A stretch of 8,970 bases of DNA. It comes from Massilia sp. UBA2709 (lineage in GTDB: Bacteria > Pseudomonadota > Gammaproteobacteria > Burkholderiales > Burkholderiaceae_D). The first letter of the stretch is position 1, and each line of letters begins with the position of its first letter. The position numbers were made by a program, and so were the translations under genes. Below, piece after piece: positions 1-7,078 of the stretch. The notes under the pieces are model-generated. The model made no database searches, was not told the origin of the DNA, and saw only the letters and a program-made list of their open reading frames with translations. The stretch lies in the NCBI GenBank assembly GCA_002354135.1, contig DEKZ01000362.1, positions 1 to 8,970 on the forward strand, given 5' to 3'.

Positions 1-2
1 CG

Positions 3-476
3 CGCCTGAGGCTGCGCCTGGCCCGGCTCGACGCCTACCGCGCCGTGCGCGCCGAGCTGCCCCTGCGCGCCGTGTTCGAAGTGCGCAGCGGCGTGCGCCA
101 CCAGGGCTATACCTTCGAACCGCGCCTGGTCTACGAACAGCGCAGCATGGACGGCAAATGGCTGTTCGACGCCCAGCTGGCGGCGGTGGTGGGCGACGGC
201 AAGATCAACCGTTATTTCTACGAGGTGGCGCCGCAGTACGCCACGGCCGAGCGCCCGGCCTACGCTGCCCGGTCCGGCCTGATCCTGGTGCGCGTGGGGA
301 TGTTCGCGGCGCGCCAGGTCAACCCCGACCTGCGCGTGTTCGGCTTCGTGCGCGGCGAGAACTACGGCGTCGGCGCCAACGACGACAGCCCCCTGCTGCG
401 GCGAAACAACGGTGTCTCCGCCGGCTTCGGCTTGTCGTGGACGCTCTGGCGCTCCAAGTCCCTGGCGCGCGACTGA
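3..476 (+). CDS. MipA/OmpV-family outer-membrane protein, 5'-truncated by window edge
   Basis: The reading frame is open from the first bases of the window to a TGA at 474-476, so only the C-terminal 157 residues are visible; family members are usually about 250-280 residues. The visible part looks like outer-membrane beta-barrel strands: alternating hydrophobic and polar residues, a GKINRYFYEVAPQYA segment, a short RPAYAARSGL turn, and a final stretch (SPLLRRNNGVSAGFGLSW) that matches the MipA/OmpV C-terminus, where the last strand carries aromatic residues (W, L, W) near the end. Known members sit in the outer membrane; E. coli MipA is associated with the murein hydrolase MltA and the synthase PBP1B, while others act as porins or in antibiotic or osmotic responses. 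Which role applies here cannot be told. An internal GTG at 45 could be read as a start, but the homologous strands continue upstream of it, so the true start lies outside the window. Confidence 0.82.
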   Translation, partial: RLRLRLARLDAYRAVRAELPLRAVFEVRSGVRHQGYTFEPRLVYEQRSMDGKWLFDAQLAAVVGDGKINRYFYEVAPQYATAERPAYAARSGLILVRVGMFAARQVNPDLRVFGFVRGENYGVGANDDSPLLRRNNGVSAGFGLSWTLWRSKSLARD

Positions 477-569
477 GCGTTTTACTTAAATAGGAACAAT
501 TGTCCGGTCACAAATCACAGGCGCACATGCGCGGAAGAATGAGCTGTTCTGTCCACAAAGGAAAAGACC

Positions 570-1928
570 ATGCTCATTCGACATGCCTGCCTCTGCCTTG
601 CCGGCACCTTGTTCACGCTGTCCGCGCTGGCCGCCGCGGCCAACCCCTATGCCGACCACAACGGCAAGCTCCCGGCGGCCGGGGAATACAACGGCCCGCT
701 GTTCAGGCTCAGCTATCACTACCCGTCCGGATTGCCGGCGCCCTACATGGGCTGGCGCACGGCGATCGGCAATGGGCCGATCACGACCGCCAATGCCGCG
801 GCCTACGCCCAGGCGCTGAAGGATGCCGTCGCACGCGACATGCACACGCTGCTGGCGGACTACGAGGACTGGAATGCGGCGCGCCGCGGCTGGTACAACG
901 ATCCCTGGCTGGGCGCCCAGCGCGAGCCCATCCACGGCATGCTGGTCGGGATCGAGAAGGTCGACAACAGCCTGTTCCCGAAGAGCGGGTTGACGAAACC
1001 CTTCACCACCTACGTCATCACTTATTACAACCGCACGGCCGCGCAAACCCTCGGGAAGATCTGGGGCCGCGATCCGAACGCACCGGTACTCGCGGGCGGC
1101 GCCACCCAGTACGCCGAGGGCTCGATCACCGTGAAGCTGGCCTTCACCACGGCCGATCCCGCGACCTGGCCGGCGATGGAAGGGGCACTGGCCTGGCCGA
1201 TGATGATGACGGCGAACGCCACCACCGGCCACTTCGACCGGCCCAGGCTGGAGAAGGCCTACCTGATGCAGGTCGATATCGTGGTGAAGGACAGCCAGTC
1301 GGCGCCCCAGACCGGCTGGGTCTTCACGACACTCGTGTATGACAAGGATACGCGCCCCGGCAGCCAGGGCATCTGGGACCAGATGGTGCCGCTCGGCGCG
1401 CAGTGGGGAAACGATCCTCAGGTGAACAGCACGGCCACGCCGGGCGCGCCCCTGCAGGAGACCTGGGTCAATCCGCAGGCGCCCCTGTACGCCACCGAGA
1501 CCCTGGGCTGGGGCGGGCGGCTGTCCGGGCCGAACGACCATGCGCTGAACGACATCTCGGTGGCGGGCGAGGGCGGACGGGTCCTGACCCGCAATGCCGC
1601 CAACTCCTCCTGCCTGAGCTGCCACGGCGCCTCGCAGTGGAATGCGGCCAACCCGGGGCAGGGGATGGCCTCCTTCATGATGCCGCTGGCGCCGCCCACC
1701 GCGGGGGCGGCCGCCAATGCCGGCGCGCCCTACATGAATTCGCCGGCGCCCGGTTCCGCCGAATGGCTGCGCTGGTTCCAGAACCGGGCCGGCGACGTGC
1801 CGATGGATGCCGGCAGCATCGCCGGCGACTACGACCTGGCCCTGACCTTCCGCGTGCTGCCGGCCTGGCACGAGGCGATGACGGGGAAGGCGCATGCGCT
1901 GCGCAAGCTGGATGCGGCGGGGAAGTAG
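570..1928 (+). CDS. Exported monohaem c-type cytochrome-like protein of unassigned family
   Basis: This encodes 452 residues, starting at an ATG with an AAAGGAAAAG ribosome-binding site (about 557-566). Residues 1-24 form a signal peptide: Arg4/His5, a hydrophobic core, then an Ala-rich cleavage site before ANP, which predicts periplasmic location. A single haem c motif CLSCH lies at residues 348-352 (Cys348, Cys351, His352 as proximal ligand). Met366, Met370, Met371, His434 or Met437 could be the distal ligand. The 320 residues before the haem site match no fold I can name. They include DYEDWNAARRGWYNDPW (about 97-113), REPIHG (118-123), KDSQSAPQTGWVFTTLVYDK (240-259) and GWGGRLSGPNDHALND (323-338), motifs I recall from unnamed 'cytochrome c family' proteins of Proteobacteria. 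The haem lies in the C-terminal quarter, suggesting a sensory, catalytic or electron-transfer domain attached to a large unknown module. The gene appears monocistronic: 93 bp separate it from the porin gene and the next gene converges on it. Its stop codon lies within a repeat. Confidence 0.8.
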   Translation: MLIRHACLCLAGTLFTLSALAAAANPYADHNGKLPAAGEYNGPLFRLSYHYPSGLPAPYMGWRTAIGNGPITTANAAAYAQALKDAVARDMHTLLADYEDWNAARRGWYNDPWLGAQREPIHGMLVGIEKVDNSLFPKSGLTKPFTTYVITYYNRTAAQTLGKIWGRDPNAPVLAGGATQYAEGSITVKLAFTTADPATWPAMEGALAWPMMMTANATTGHFDRPRLEKAYLMQVDIVVKDSQSAPQTGWVFTTLVYDKDTRPGSQGIWDQMVPLGAQWGNDPQVNSTATPGAPLQETWVNPQAPLYATETLGWGGRLSGPNDHALNDISVAGEGGRVLTRNAANSSCLSCHGASQWNAANPGQGMASFMMPLAPPTAGAAANAGAPYMNSPAPGSAEWLRWFQNRAGDVPMDAGSIAGDYDLALTFRVLPAWHEAMTGKAHALRKLDAAGK

Positions 1929-1958
1929 GGTGGGCGGGTTTCCCGCCCACGCGTTCAA
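1925..1958 (+). repeat. REP-like hairpin, left copy of an inverted pair
   Basis: A 34-nt element begins G-TAGGGTGGGCGGG and ends CCCGCCCACGCGTTCAA. Its core folds into a 9-bp stem (GTGGGCGGG with CCCGCCCAC) around a 3-nt TTT loop, with a TAGG-side flank and a GCGTTCAA tail. The same element recurs in opposite orientation 40 bp to the right. Its first TAG is the stop codon of the cytochrome gene. Extragenic position between converging genes, hairpin structure and paired inverted arrangement are typical of REP/BIME elements, which in many bacteria are spread by RAYT (TnpA-REP) transposases encoded elsewhere in the genome. Confidence 0.8.
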
Positions 1959-1998
1959 CCGCAGCATGCAAATCACACCGCGTCTGCGCATATCAAGT

Positions 1999-2032
1999 TT
2001 GAACGCGTGGGCGGCATAGCCGCCCACCCTAC
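1999..2032 (-). repeat. REP-like hairpin, right copy of an inverted pair
   Basis: Read on the minus strand this is the same 34-nt element as the copy at 1925-1958, differing at three positions in and beside the loop. Here the 9-bp stem is GTGGGCGGC with GCCGCCCAC around a TAT loop. Two of the three differences are the two partners of the top stem pair (G:C here replaced as C:G), so base pairing is kept. The 40-bp spacer (1959-1998) between the copies has no gene. The two copies could fold as two small hairpins or pair with each other into one long stem. Confidence 0.8.
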
Positions 2033-2049
2033 GGATCAGCGGTAGAAAT

Positions 2050-2077
2050 AAAAAAGGCGGCCCGCAGGCCGCCTTTT
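2050..2077 (-). terminator. Rho-independent terminator of the ABC operon (probably bidirectional)
   Basis: A GGCGGCC / GGCCGCC stem (2056-2062 with 2067-2073) closes a 4-nt CGCA loop and is extended by four A:T pairs. Read on the minus strand it is followed by six T and then ATTT, a good U-tract 18 bp after the stop of the last ABC permease gene. Read on the plus strand it has four T before CG, so it may also weakly stop transcription arriving from the cytochrome gene. Confidence 0.88.
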
Positions 2078-2095
2078 CGTTGATGCGAACGACGC

Positions 2096-3061
2096 TCAGC
2101 GCGACTTCACGAACGGCTTGCCCACCGCTTTCGGCGCCACCGACTTGGCCATCAGGCCGGCCAGCACGACCACGGTGACGACATACGGGATCATCTGGAT
2201 CAGCGAGCCCGGGATGCGGCCCACGACCGGCAGGTCGACGCCTTCGATCTGGATCTGCACCGCCTGGAAAAAGGCGAACATCAGGCAGCCCAGCACGGTC
2301 TGCAGCGGGCGCCAGTTGCCGAACACCAGGGCGGTCAGGGCCAGGTAGCCGGCGCCGGCCGACATGTCGCGCAGGAAGAAGCCGCTCTGGACGATCGACA
2401 GGTAGGCGCCCGAGAACGAGCACAGCACGCCGGCCGTCAGCATCGCCAGGTAGCGGGTGCGCTCGACCGAGACGCCGGCGGCGTCGGCCGCGTGCGGGTT
2501 CTCCCCGCAGGCGCGCAGGCGCAGGCCGAAGCGGCTGTGGTAGACCACCCAGTGCACCACCGGCAGCAGCAGGAAGGCGAGGTAGACCAGCGGCGAGTGG
2601 CCGCCGATCAGGCTGTTCCAGACCCAGCCCAGCACCGGCACGTTGGCGACCGCCTCGGCGCCCGGCAGCACCACGCTGGACAGGCGCGCCGCACCCAGGT
2701 CCGGCGTGCGGCCGCCCTGCTGGAAGATGTACTGGGCGACCACAAAAGTAAGGCCGCTCATCGCGATGTTGATCGCGATGCCGGCCACCAGTTGGTTGCC
2801 CTTCTGGGTGATCGACACAAACGCCTGCACCATCGCCAGCGCGACCGAGACCGCGATGCCGGCGGCGATGCCCAGCCACGGGTCCTGGGTCGTGTAGCCG
2901 ACCGCGGCCGAAACGAAGGCCGAGGCGAGGATCTTGCCCTCGAGGCCAATGTCGACCACGCCGCTGCGCTCCGCGAACAGGCCGGCCAGCGCGGCGAACA
3001 TCAGCACTGGGGCATTGCGGACCGTCGAGACGATGATGTTGAGGATATCGAAGCCTTCCAT
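2096..3061 (-). CDS. BMP-type (nucleoside-like) ABC importer, second permease
   Basis: This is a 321-residue integral membrane protein of the branched-chain/simple-sugar permease family (BPD_transp_2 type), the second of two permeases in this importer. Hydrophobic segments at roughly 15-30, 45-80, 92-112, 157-175, 205-222, 238-270 and 288-305 fit the family topology. Two signatures stand out: ERSGVVDIGLEGKIL (31-45), the conserved N-terminal 'GxxxIGxEG' loop, and FGLRLRACGENPHAADAAGV (178-197), the cytoplasmic coupling loop that contacts the ATPase. The size matches known YufQ/NupQ-like partners. It starts at an ATG only 2 bp after the stop of the first permease gene, with a weak AAGGG ribosome-binding site that overlaps that gene's end, so translation is probably coupled. 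It is the last gene of the operon; the terminator follows at once. The substrate is inferred from the linked BMP binding protein. Confidence 0.92.
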   Translation of the reverse strand: MEGFDILNIIVSTVRNAPVLMFAALAGLFAERSGVVDIGLEGKILASAFVSAAVGYTTQDPWLGIAAGIAVSVALAMVQAFVSITQKGNQLVAGIAINIAMSGLTFVVAQYIFQQGGRTPDLGAARLSSVVLPGAEAVANVPVLGWVWNSLIGGHSPLVYLAFLLLPVVHWVVYHSRFGLRLRACGENPHAADAAGVSVERTRYLAMLTAGVLCSFSGAYLSIVQSGFFLRDMSAGAGYLALTALVFGNWRPLQTVLGCLMFAFFQAVQIQIEGVDLPVVGRIPGSLIQMIPYVVTVVVLAGLMAKSVAPKAVGKPFVKSR

Positions 3062-3063
3062 GA

Positions 3064-4149
3064 TTAACCCTTGCGTGTTGCGTTGATCAGTTTCAGGAGC
3101 GCCGGGCCGTACAGGTTTTCCATGGCGCCGCAGAACAGGATGATCAGGCCCTGGATGAAGACGAAGGTCTCGACCGGGATGTTCGGTTTTTCCAGCGACA
3201 AATCAAAACCGCCCTGGATCAGCGCGCCGAACAGCACCGAGGACAGGAAGATGCCGACCGGATGCTGGCGGCCCATGAGCGCAATGGCGATGCCGACGAA
3301 ACCGGCGCCCTGCGGGAAGTTCAGGCTCAGGTAGTGGGTCGAGCCCATGATCGAGTTGACCGATGCCAGGCCCGCCAGGGCGCCCGAGATCAGCATGGCA
3401 ACGATGATCATGCGGCTGATGCGCACGCCTGCGTAGTGGGCGGCGTGCTGGTTCAGGCCGGTGGCGCGCAACTGGTAGCCCCAGGTCGAGCGCGAGACCA
3501 TGACGCCATAGATGACCAGGGCGACGATCGCAATCGGGAAGCCGATGTTCAGCGGGGTGTCGCCGAAGAAGGGGAACCAGGTGTTCAGGGTCGGCAGCAT
3601 GGCCGAGTCGGCGAAGACGCGGCTGGCCGGGTTCTGCTCACCCTCTGGGATGAGGTACTTCACGATGATGAAGTTCATCAGGCTGGCGGCAATGAAGTTG
3701 AACATGATGGTCGTGACCACCACGTGGCTGCCGCGCTTGGCCTGCAGGTAGCCCGGCAGGAAGGCCCACAGGGCGCCAAACACGGCGGCCCCGATCATCG
3801 CCAGCGGGATCAGCAGCCAGGGCGAGAGGGTGGCGTCGAACGCCAGGACGGCCAGGGTCAGGCCCAGGCCGCCGAAGTACATCTGGCCTTCGGCGCCGAT
3901 GTTAAAGAGGCCCGCCTTCATGGCGATCGACACGGCCAGGCCCGTGAAGATGAAGGTGCTGGCGTAGAACAGGGTGTAGGCCAGGCCTTCCGGGTTGATG
4001 ACGGCCGAGTCGATCAGGATCTTCATCGATTCGACCGGGCTCTCGCCCAGCAGGTGGATCACCAGCGCCGCGACCAGCAGCGCCGACAGCAGGTTCAGGA
4101 CAGGCAGGACGACGCCCGTGGCCCAGCGTGGAAGTTCGGTTGTTTTCAT
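3064..4149 (-). CDS. BMP-type (nucleoside-like) ABC importer, first permease
   Basis: This 361-residue inner-membrane permease is related to YufP/NupP-type proteins and pairs with the 321-residue permease downstream to form the transmembrane channel. The N-terminus (residues 1-35) has a short basic stretch and one long hydrophobic helix, followed by a periplasmic segment and further helices at about 58-78, 110-131, 148-165, 203-219, 246-265, 283-306 and 328-345. The family motif GLFNIGAEGQM lies at 80-90, and the ATPase-contact loop YQLRATGLNQHAAHYAGV at 225-242. The ATG overlaps the stop of the ATPase gene as ATGA (4146-4149), a standard sign of translational coupling. The length, longer than its partner by a hydrophobic N-terminal extension, is usual for this subunit. 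Confidence 0.92.
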   Translation of the reverse strand: MKTTELPRWATGVVLPVLNLLSALLVAALVIHLLGESPVESMKILIDSAVINPEGLAYTLFYASTFIFTGLAVSIAMKAGLFNIGAEGQMYFGGLGLTLAVLAFDATLSPWLLIPLAMIGAAVFGALWAFLPGYLQAKRGSHVVVTTIMFNFIAASLMNFIIVKYLIPEGEQNPASRVFADSAMLPTLNTWFPFFGDTPLNIGFPIAIVALVIYGVMVSRSTWGYQLRATGLNQHAAHYAGVRISRMIIVAMLISGALAGLASVNSIMGSTHYLSLNFPQGAGFVGIAIALMGRQHPVGIFLSSVLFGALIQGGFDLSLEKPNIPVETFVFIQGLIILFCGAMENLYGPALLKLINATRKG

Positions 4150-5675
4150 GATTTGTGCATCCCGCCCATCAGCAGGCCGATGCGGGTGGTGTCGAATTCG
4201 TCAATGTTCAGTTCGCCGGTGATGCGCCCCCCCGATACGACCACGATGCGGTCGGCCAGGGCGCGCACTTCTTCGAGTTCGGTCGACACCAGCAGGATGG
4301 CGACGCCTTCGTCGCGCAGGCGCAGCAGCTGGGTGTGGATCGATTCGATGGTGCCGATGTCGACGCCGCGGGTCGGCTGGCCGACCAGCATCAGTTTCGG
4401 CTGGGCCGAGACTTCGCGCGCGATCACGACCTTTTGCTGGTTGCCGCCCGAGAGCAGGCCGATGCGCAGGTCCGGATTGTTCGGGCGCACGTCGAAGGCC
4501 TGGAGCAGGTGGGCGCAGCGCTTGGCGATGGCGTCGAAGTCGAACAGGCCCCAGCGGTTCCTGACCCGGTCCTCATAGCCGAACACGGTGTTCTGCATCA
4601 CCGAGAAATCCTTGATCACGCCGTCGCGCAGGCGGTCTTCCGGCACATGGCCGATGCCGAGCTTGCGGAAGGTGGCGGGCAGGCCGTCGGCGTTCGTGCG
4701 GTCGCCGTAGGGCAGGGCCTTGCCGTCGAGTTCGACCGTGCCGGAGGTCGGCAGGCGCATGCCGGCCAGGATTTCCATCAGTTCGCTCTGGCCATTACCC
4801 GACACGCCGGCAATGGCGACGATCTCGCCCGCGCGCACGTGCAGGTTGATGTCGGCCAGCAGTTGCACCTTGTTGGCGTCCTGTAGCTGCAGGTTCGACA
4901 CCTTCAGCACCGGCGCGCCCGGGTTGAAAGGCTTGCGCGGCAGGTTGCCCTCGATCGGGCGGCCGACCATCATGTTGGCCAGCTGCTCCTTCGAGGTGTC
5001 GCGGGTGGCCACGGCGCCCGACACGCGGCCGGCGCGCATCACCGTCACATGGTCGGTGATGTCCATGATCTCCTGCAGCTTGTGGGTGATCAGGATGATG
5101 GTCTTGCCCTGTTCCTTGAACAGCCGCAGGATGTCGAACAGCGAAGCGATTTCCTGGGCGGTCAGGACCGCGGTCGGCTCGTCCAGGATCAGGATGTTGG
5201 CGCTGCGGTAGATCTGTTTCAGGATCTCGACGCGCTGCTGGGCGCCCACCGACAAATCGTGGATGGTGGCCAGCGGGTCGACGTCGAGACGGTACTTGGC
5301 GCAGATTTCGCGCAGCTTCGCCTCGACCGCGGCGCGGTTCTTGTTGAGCTTGAAGCCGCCTTCCGCGCCCAGCATCACGTTGTCGAGCACGGTCATGTTC
5401 TCGACCAGCATGAAATGCTGGTGGACCATGCCGATGCCCAGGCCGATGGCTTCCTGGCTGGTGCGGATGCTGCGCTCCTGGCCGTCGATCAGGAGCTGGC
5501 CGCTGTCGGCGTGGTAATAGCCGTACAGGATGCTCATCAGGGTGGATTTGCCGGCGCCGTTCTCCCCGATGACGCCATGGATCGAACCCTTGGCGATCGT
5601 GAAGCTGACGTCAGCGTTCGCTTGCACCGGCCCGAAGGCCTTGCTTATGTTGCGAAATTCTACGGCTGGCTGCAT
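4146..5675 (-). CDS. BMP-type ABC importer ATPase with two nucleotide-binding domains
   Basis: This 509-residue cytoplasmic ATPase has two fused domains, like RbsA/MglA and NupO. Domain 1 is complete: Walker A GENGAGKST (37-45), Q-loop Gln86 in GMVHQHF, signature LSVGAQQR (141-148), Walker B ILILDEP (161-167) and H-loop His198 in ITHKL. Domain 2 (from about 255) is degenerate: the Walker A position reads GVSGNGQSE (290-298) with no Lys; the signature LSGGNQQK is intact (408-415); the Walker B region reads LMLVGQP (428-434), with Gln where the catalytic Glu would be; and the H-loop position reads STELEEV without His. This pattern is normal for the family and means one functional ATP site drives transport. 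I chose the ATG at 5673-5675 because the protein then begins MQPAVEFRNISKAFG like its relatives. A TTG 39 bp upstream would add an odd leader, FTFLLLIA. The ribosome-binding site before this ATG is poor. Confidence 0.93.
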   Translation of the reverse strand: MQPAVEFRNISKAFGPVQANADVSFTIAKGSIHGVIGENGAGKSTLMSILYGYYHADSGQLLIDGQERSIRTSQEAIGLGIGMVHQHFMLVENMTVLDNVMLGAEGGFKLNKNRAAVEAKLREICAKYRLDVDPLATIHDLSVGAQQRVEILKQIYRSANILILDEPTAVLTAQEIASLFDILRLFKEQGKTIILITHKLQEIMDITDHVTVMRAGRVSGAVATRDTSKEQLANMMVGRPIEGNLPRKPFNPGAPVLKVSNLQLQDANKVQLLADINLHVRAGEIVAIAGVSGNGQSELMEILAGMRLPTSGTVELDGKALPYGDRTNADGLPATFRKLGIGHVPEDRLRDGVIKDFSVMQNTVFGYEDRVRNRWGLFDFDAIAKRCAHLLQAFDVRPNNPDLRIGLLSGGNQQKVVIAREVSAQPKLMLVGQPTRGVDIGTIESIHTQLLRLRDEGVAILLVSTELEEVRALADRIVVVSGGRITGELNIDEFDTTRIGLLMGGMHKS

Positions 5676-5737
5676 AGCGATCAGTAGTAAAAATGTGAAT
5701 GCTTGAGAGGGCAATGCATTGAGCGTTCAATACATTT

Positions 5738-5775
5738 AAAAGCGCGCCGGGCCGGAAAATCCGGCGCGGCGCGCT
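5738..5775 (-). terminator. Intercistronic hairpin after the binding-protein gene (attenuator or mRNA stabiliser)
   Basis: Two 15-nt arms (5741-5755 and 5761-5775) pair with a single mismatch around a 5-nt loop. On the minus strand the stem is followed by only a short TTTT before AAATG, so it would be an incomplete terminator. It starts about 20 bp after the stop of the binding-protein gene and about 65 bp before the ATPase start. In many ABC operons such a structure lets the binding protein be made in excess over the membrane parts, by partial termination or by protecting the upstream mRNA end. That role is inferred here. Confidence 0.65.
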
Positions 5776-5794
5776 CTGGAAGAAAATAAAAAAA

Positions 5795-6790
5795 TCAGAC
5801 CGGGCAGCTGCTGCCCGCGCGGTAGTCGATGACCTTGATCTTGCCGTTGATGATGTCGGCCTTCACGCCATTGACGCGCTTTTCGATTTCCGGGGTGACG
5901 ACCTTGCGGTTGTCCTTGTCCAGCACCCAGTCGACGCCGCCTTCCTTCAGGCCCTTGTAGGTGACGCCGCCCTTCCAGGTGCCGTTCTTGACCTGCATGA
6001 AGGAGTCATAGATCGCAACGTCGACGCGCTTGACCATCGAGGTCAGCATGTTGCCCGGATGGAGGTAGTTCTGGTTCGAGTCGACACCGATGGCCAGCTT
6101 GCCTTTTTCCTTGGCCATCTGCAGCGCGCCCATGCCCGAGCCGCCGGCAACGGCGAACACGACGTCGGCGCCGCGGTCGAATTGCTGGCGCGCCAGCTCG
6201 CCGCCCTTGGCCGGGTCGTTCCAGGCCGCGGCGGTGGTGCCGACCATGTTCGACATGATCTCGATCTTCGGATACTGGGCCTTGGCGCCCTGGTTGTAGC
6301 CGCAGGAGAAGGCGCGGATCAGCGGGATGTCCATGCCGCCGACGAAGCCGATCTTCTTCGACTTCGATGCCATGGCGGCAGCCACGCCGACCAGGTAGGA
6401 GCCTTCCTGTTCCTTGAACATGATCGAGTTGACGTTCGCGCCCGGCGCGATCGAGTCGATCAGGACGAATTTGACCTTCGGGAATTCCTTGGCGACCTTG
6501 GCCACGGCCTGGGTCTGGGAGAAGCCGATCGCGGCGATCATGTCGAGCTTCTTGCGCGCGAGGCCGCGCATCACCTGCTCGGCCTGGGTATCGCTGTTGG
6601 CCTGGACTTCGATGTAGGGGATGTTGGTCTCTTTCTTGAAGCGCTCGGCGCCTTCGAAAGCGGACTGGTTGAACGACTTGTCGAACTTGCCGCCGGCATC
6701 ATAGACGATGCCCAGTTTCGGATTGGCTGCGCTTGCCGTGCCGGCGATGCACAGTGCTGCAATCGTCATGCTGAGTTGCTTGAATTTCAT
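5795..6790 (-). CDS. BMP/PnrA-family periplasmic substrate-binding protein
   Basis: This 331-residue binding protein feeds the ABC importer encoded downstream. The ATG at 6788-6790 is preceded by a clear CAGGAG ribosome-binding site (about 6797-6802). Residues 1-21 are a signal peptide (basic MKFK, hydrophobic core, cleavage after Ala-Ser-Ala21). The Cys14 context does not fit a lipobox, so the mature protein should be soluble in the periplasm rather than a lipoprotein. Family marks: KLGIVYDAGGKFDKSFNQSA (25-44), whose Asp37 and Ser-Phe-Asn lie in the ligand pocket in PnrA-type proteins; GFSQTQAVAKVA (89-100); FVGGMDIPLIRAF (149-161); and AIGVDSNQNY (233-242), where Asp237 is at the position that binds the ribose in relatives. 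Known ligands are purine or other nucleosides, so the substrate here is probably nucleoside-like but unproven. Two cysteines in the mature chain (163 and 329, the latter three residues from the C-terminus) could form a disulphide. The frame stays open upstream to 7030, but that extension has no family resemblance. Confidence 0.93.
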   Translation of the reverse strand: MKFKQLSMTIAALCIAGTASAANPKLGIVYDAGGKFDKSFNQSAFEGAERFKKETNIPYIEVQANSDTQAEQVMRGLARKKLDMIAAIGFSQTQAVAKVAKEFPKVKFVLIDSIAPGANVNSIMFKEQEGSYLVGVAAAMASKSKKIGFVGGMDIPLIRAFSCGYNQGAKAQYPKIEIMSNMVGTTAAAWNDPAKGGELARQQFDRGADVVFAVAGGSGMGALQMAKEKGKLAIGVDSNQNYLHPGNMLTSMVKRVDVAIYDSFMQVKNGTWKGGVTYKGLKEGGVDWVLDKDNRKVVTPEIEKRVNGVKADIINGKIKVIDYRAGSSCPV

Positions 6791-6813
6791 GAAATGGCTC
6801 CTGGAATTTCGAT

Positions 6814-6819
6814 ATTGTA
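6814..6819 (-). promoter_or_regulatory. Candidate proximal -10 box for the ABC operon
   Basis: On the minus strand TACAAT stands 23 bp upstream of the binding-protein start codon and would give a leader of about 17 nt that just contains the CAGGAG site. No good -35 box lies 16-18 bp further upstream, so it would need an activator or be weak. Confidence 0.3.
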
Positions 6820-7078
6820 CCCGGCGCAACGGCTGCGTTGGGAGGGGCGGCCCAAAGGCAAGGCATCTGCGGGAGTGCACGGTTTGTGCTGGCGCAGTCT
6901 GATGCCGTGCGGATTGTGTCAGCCCCGGACGTTTCATGGGGTGTCGATTTGTATCGCGGCCTTCGCTCCCAGCTCTTGCGCGTGCGAATGTCGCACCGTC
7001 GCAACAACAAGGGGAAGCCTGGCCGGCCATGCGCTGCGTGGCGCCGGGTAGCGGGAACCCTCGCAGCTCAACCTGTCA

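Noticed and set aside
1925..2032. CRISPR-like repeat pair
   Set aside because: Only two copies, in inverted orientation, each with its own hairpin and no array; this fits REP elements.
486..2879. Very long open frame on the minus strand (797 codons) across the cytochrome gene and the second permease
   Set aside because: It runs antisense to the cytochrome gene and out of frame with the permease; its protein is an Arg/Gly/Pro/Ala-rich mix with no family motifs, typical of GC-rich shadow frames.
3262..4578. 438-codon plus-strand open frame opposite the first permease and ATPase genes
   Set aside because: Composition rich in His, Gln, Asp, Arg and Gly and no recognisable domains; the opposite strand carries complete ABC transporter proteins with all motifs.
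4146..5675. Second ATP-binding domain of the ATPase lacks Walker A Lys, catalytic Glu and H-loop His: apparent inactivation
   Set aside because: Degeneracy in the second domain is a known feature of this double-domain importer ATPase family, so it is not a defect.
5676..5714. TTG start adding 13 residues to the ATPase
   Set aside because: No family resemblance; relatives begin at the MQPAVEFRNI-like position. The weak ribosome-binding site leaves slight doubt.
6791..7030. N-terminal extension of the binding protein by 80 residues
   Set aside because: It would place the signal peptide in mid-protein; the ATG at 6790 has a good ribosome-binding site and a normal signal peptide.
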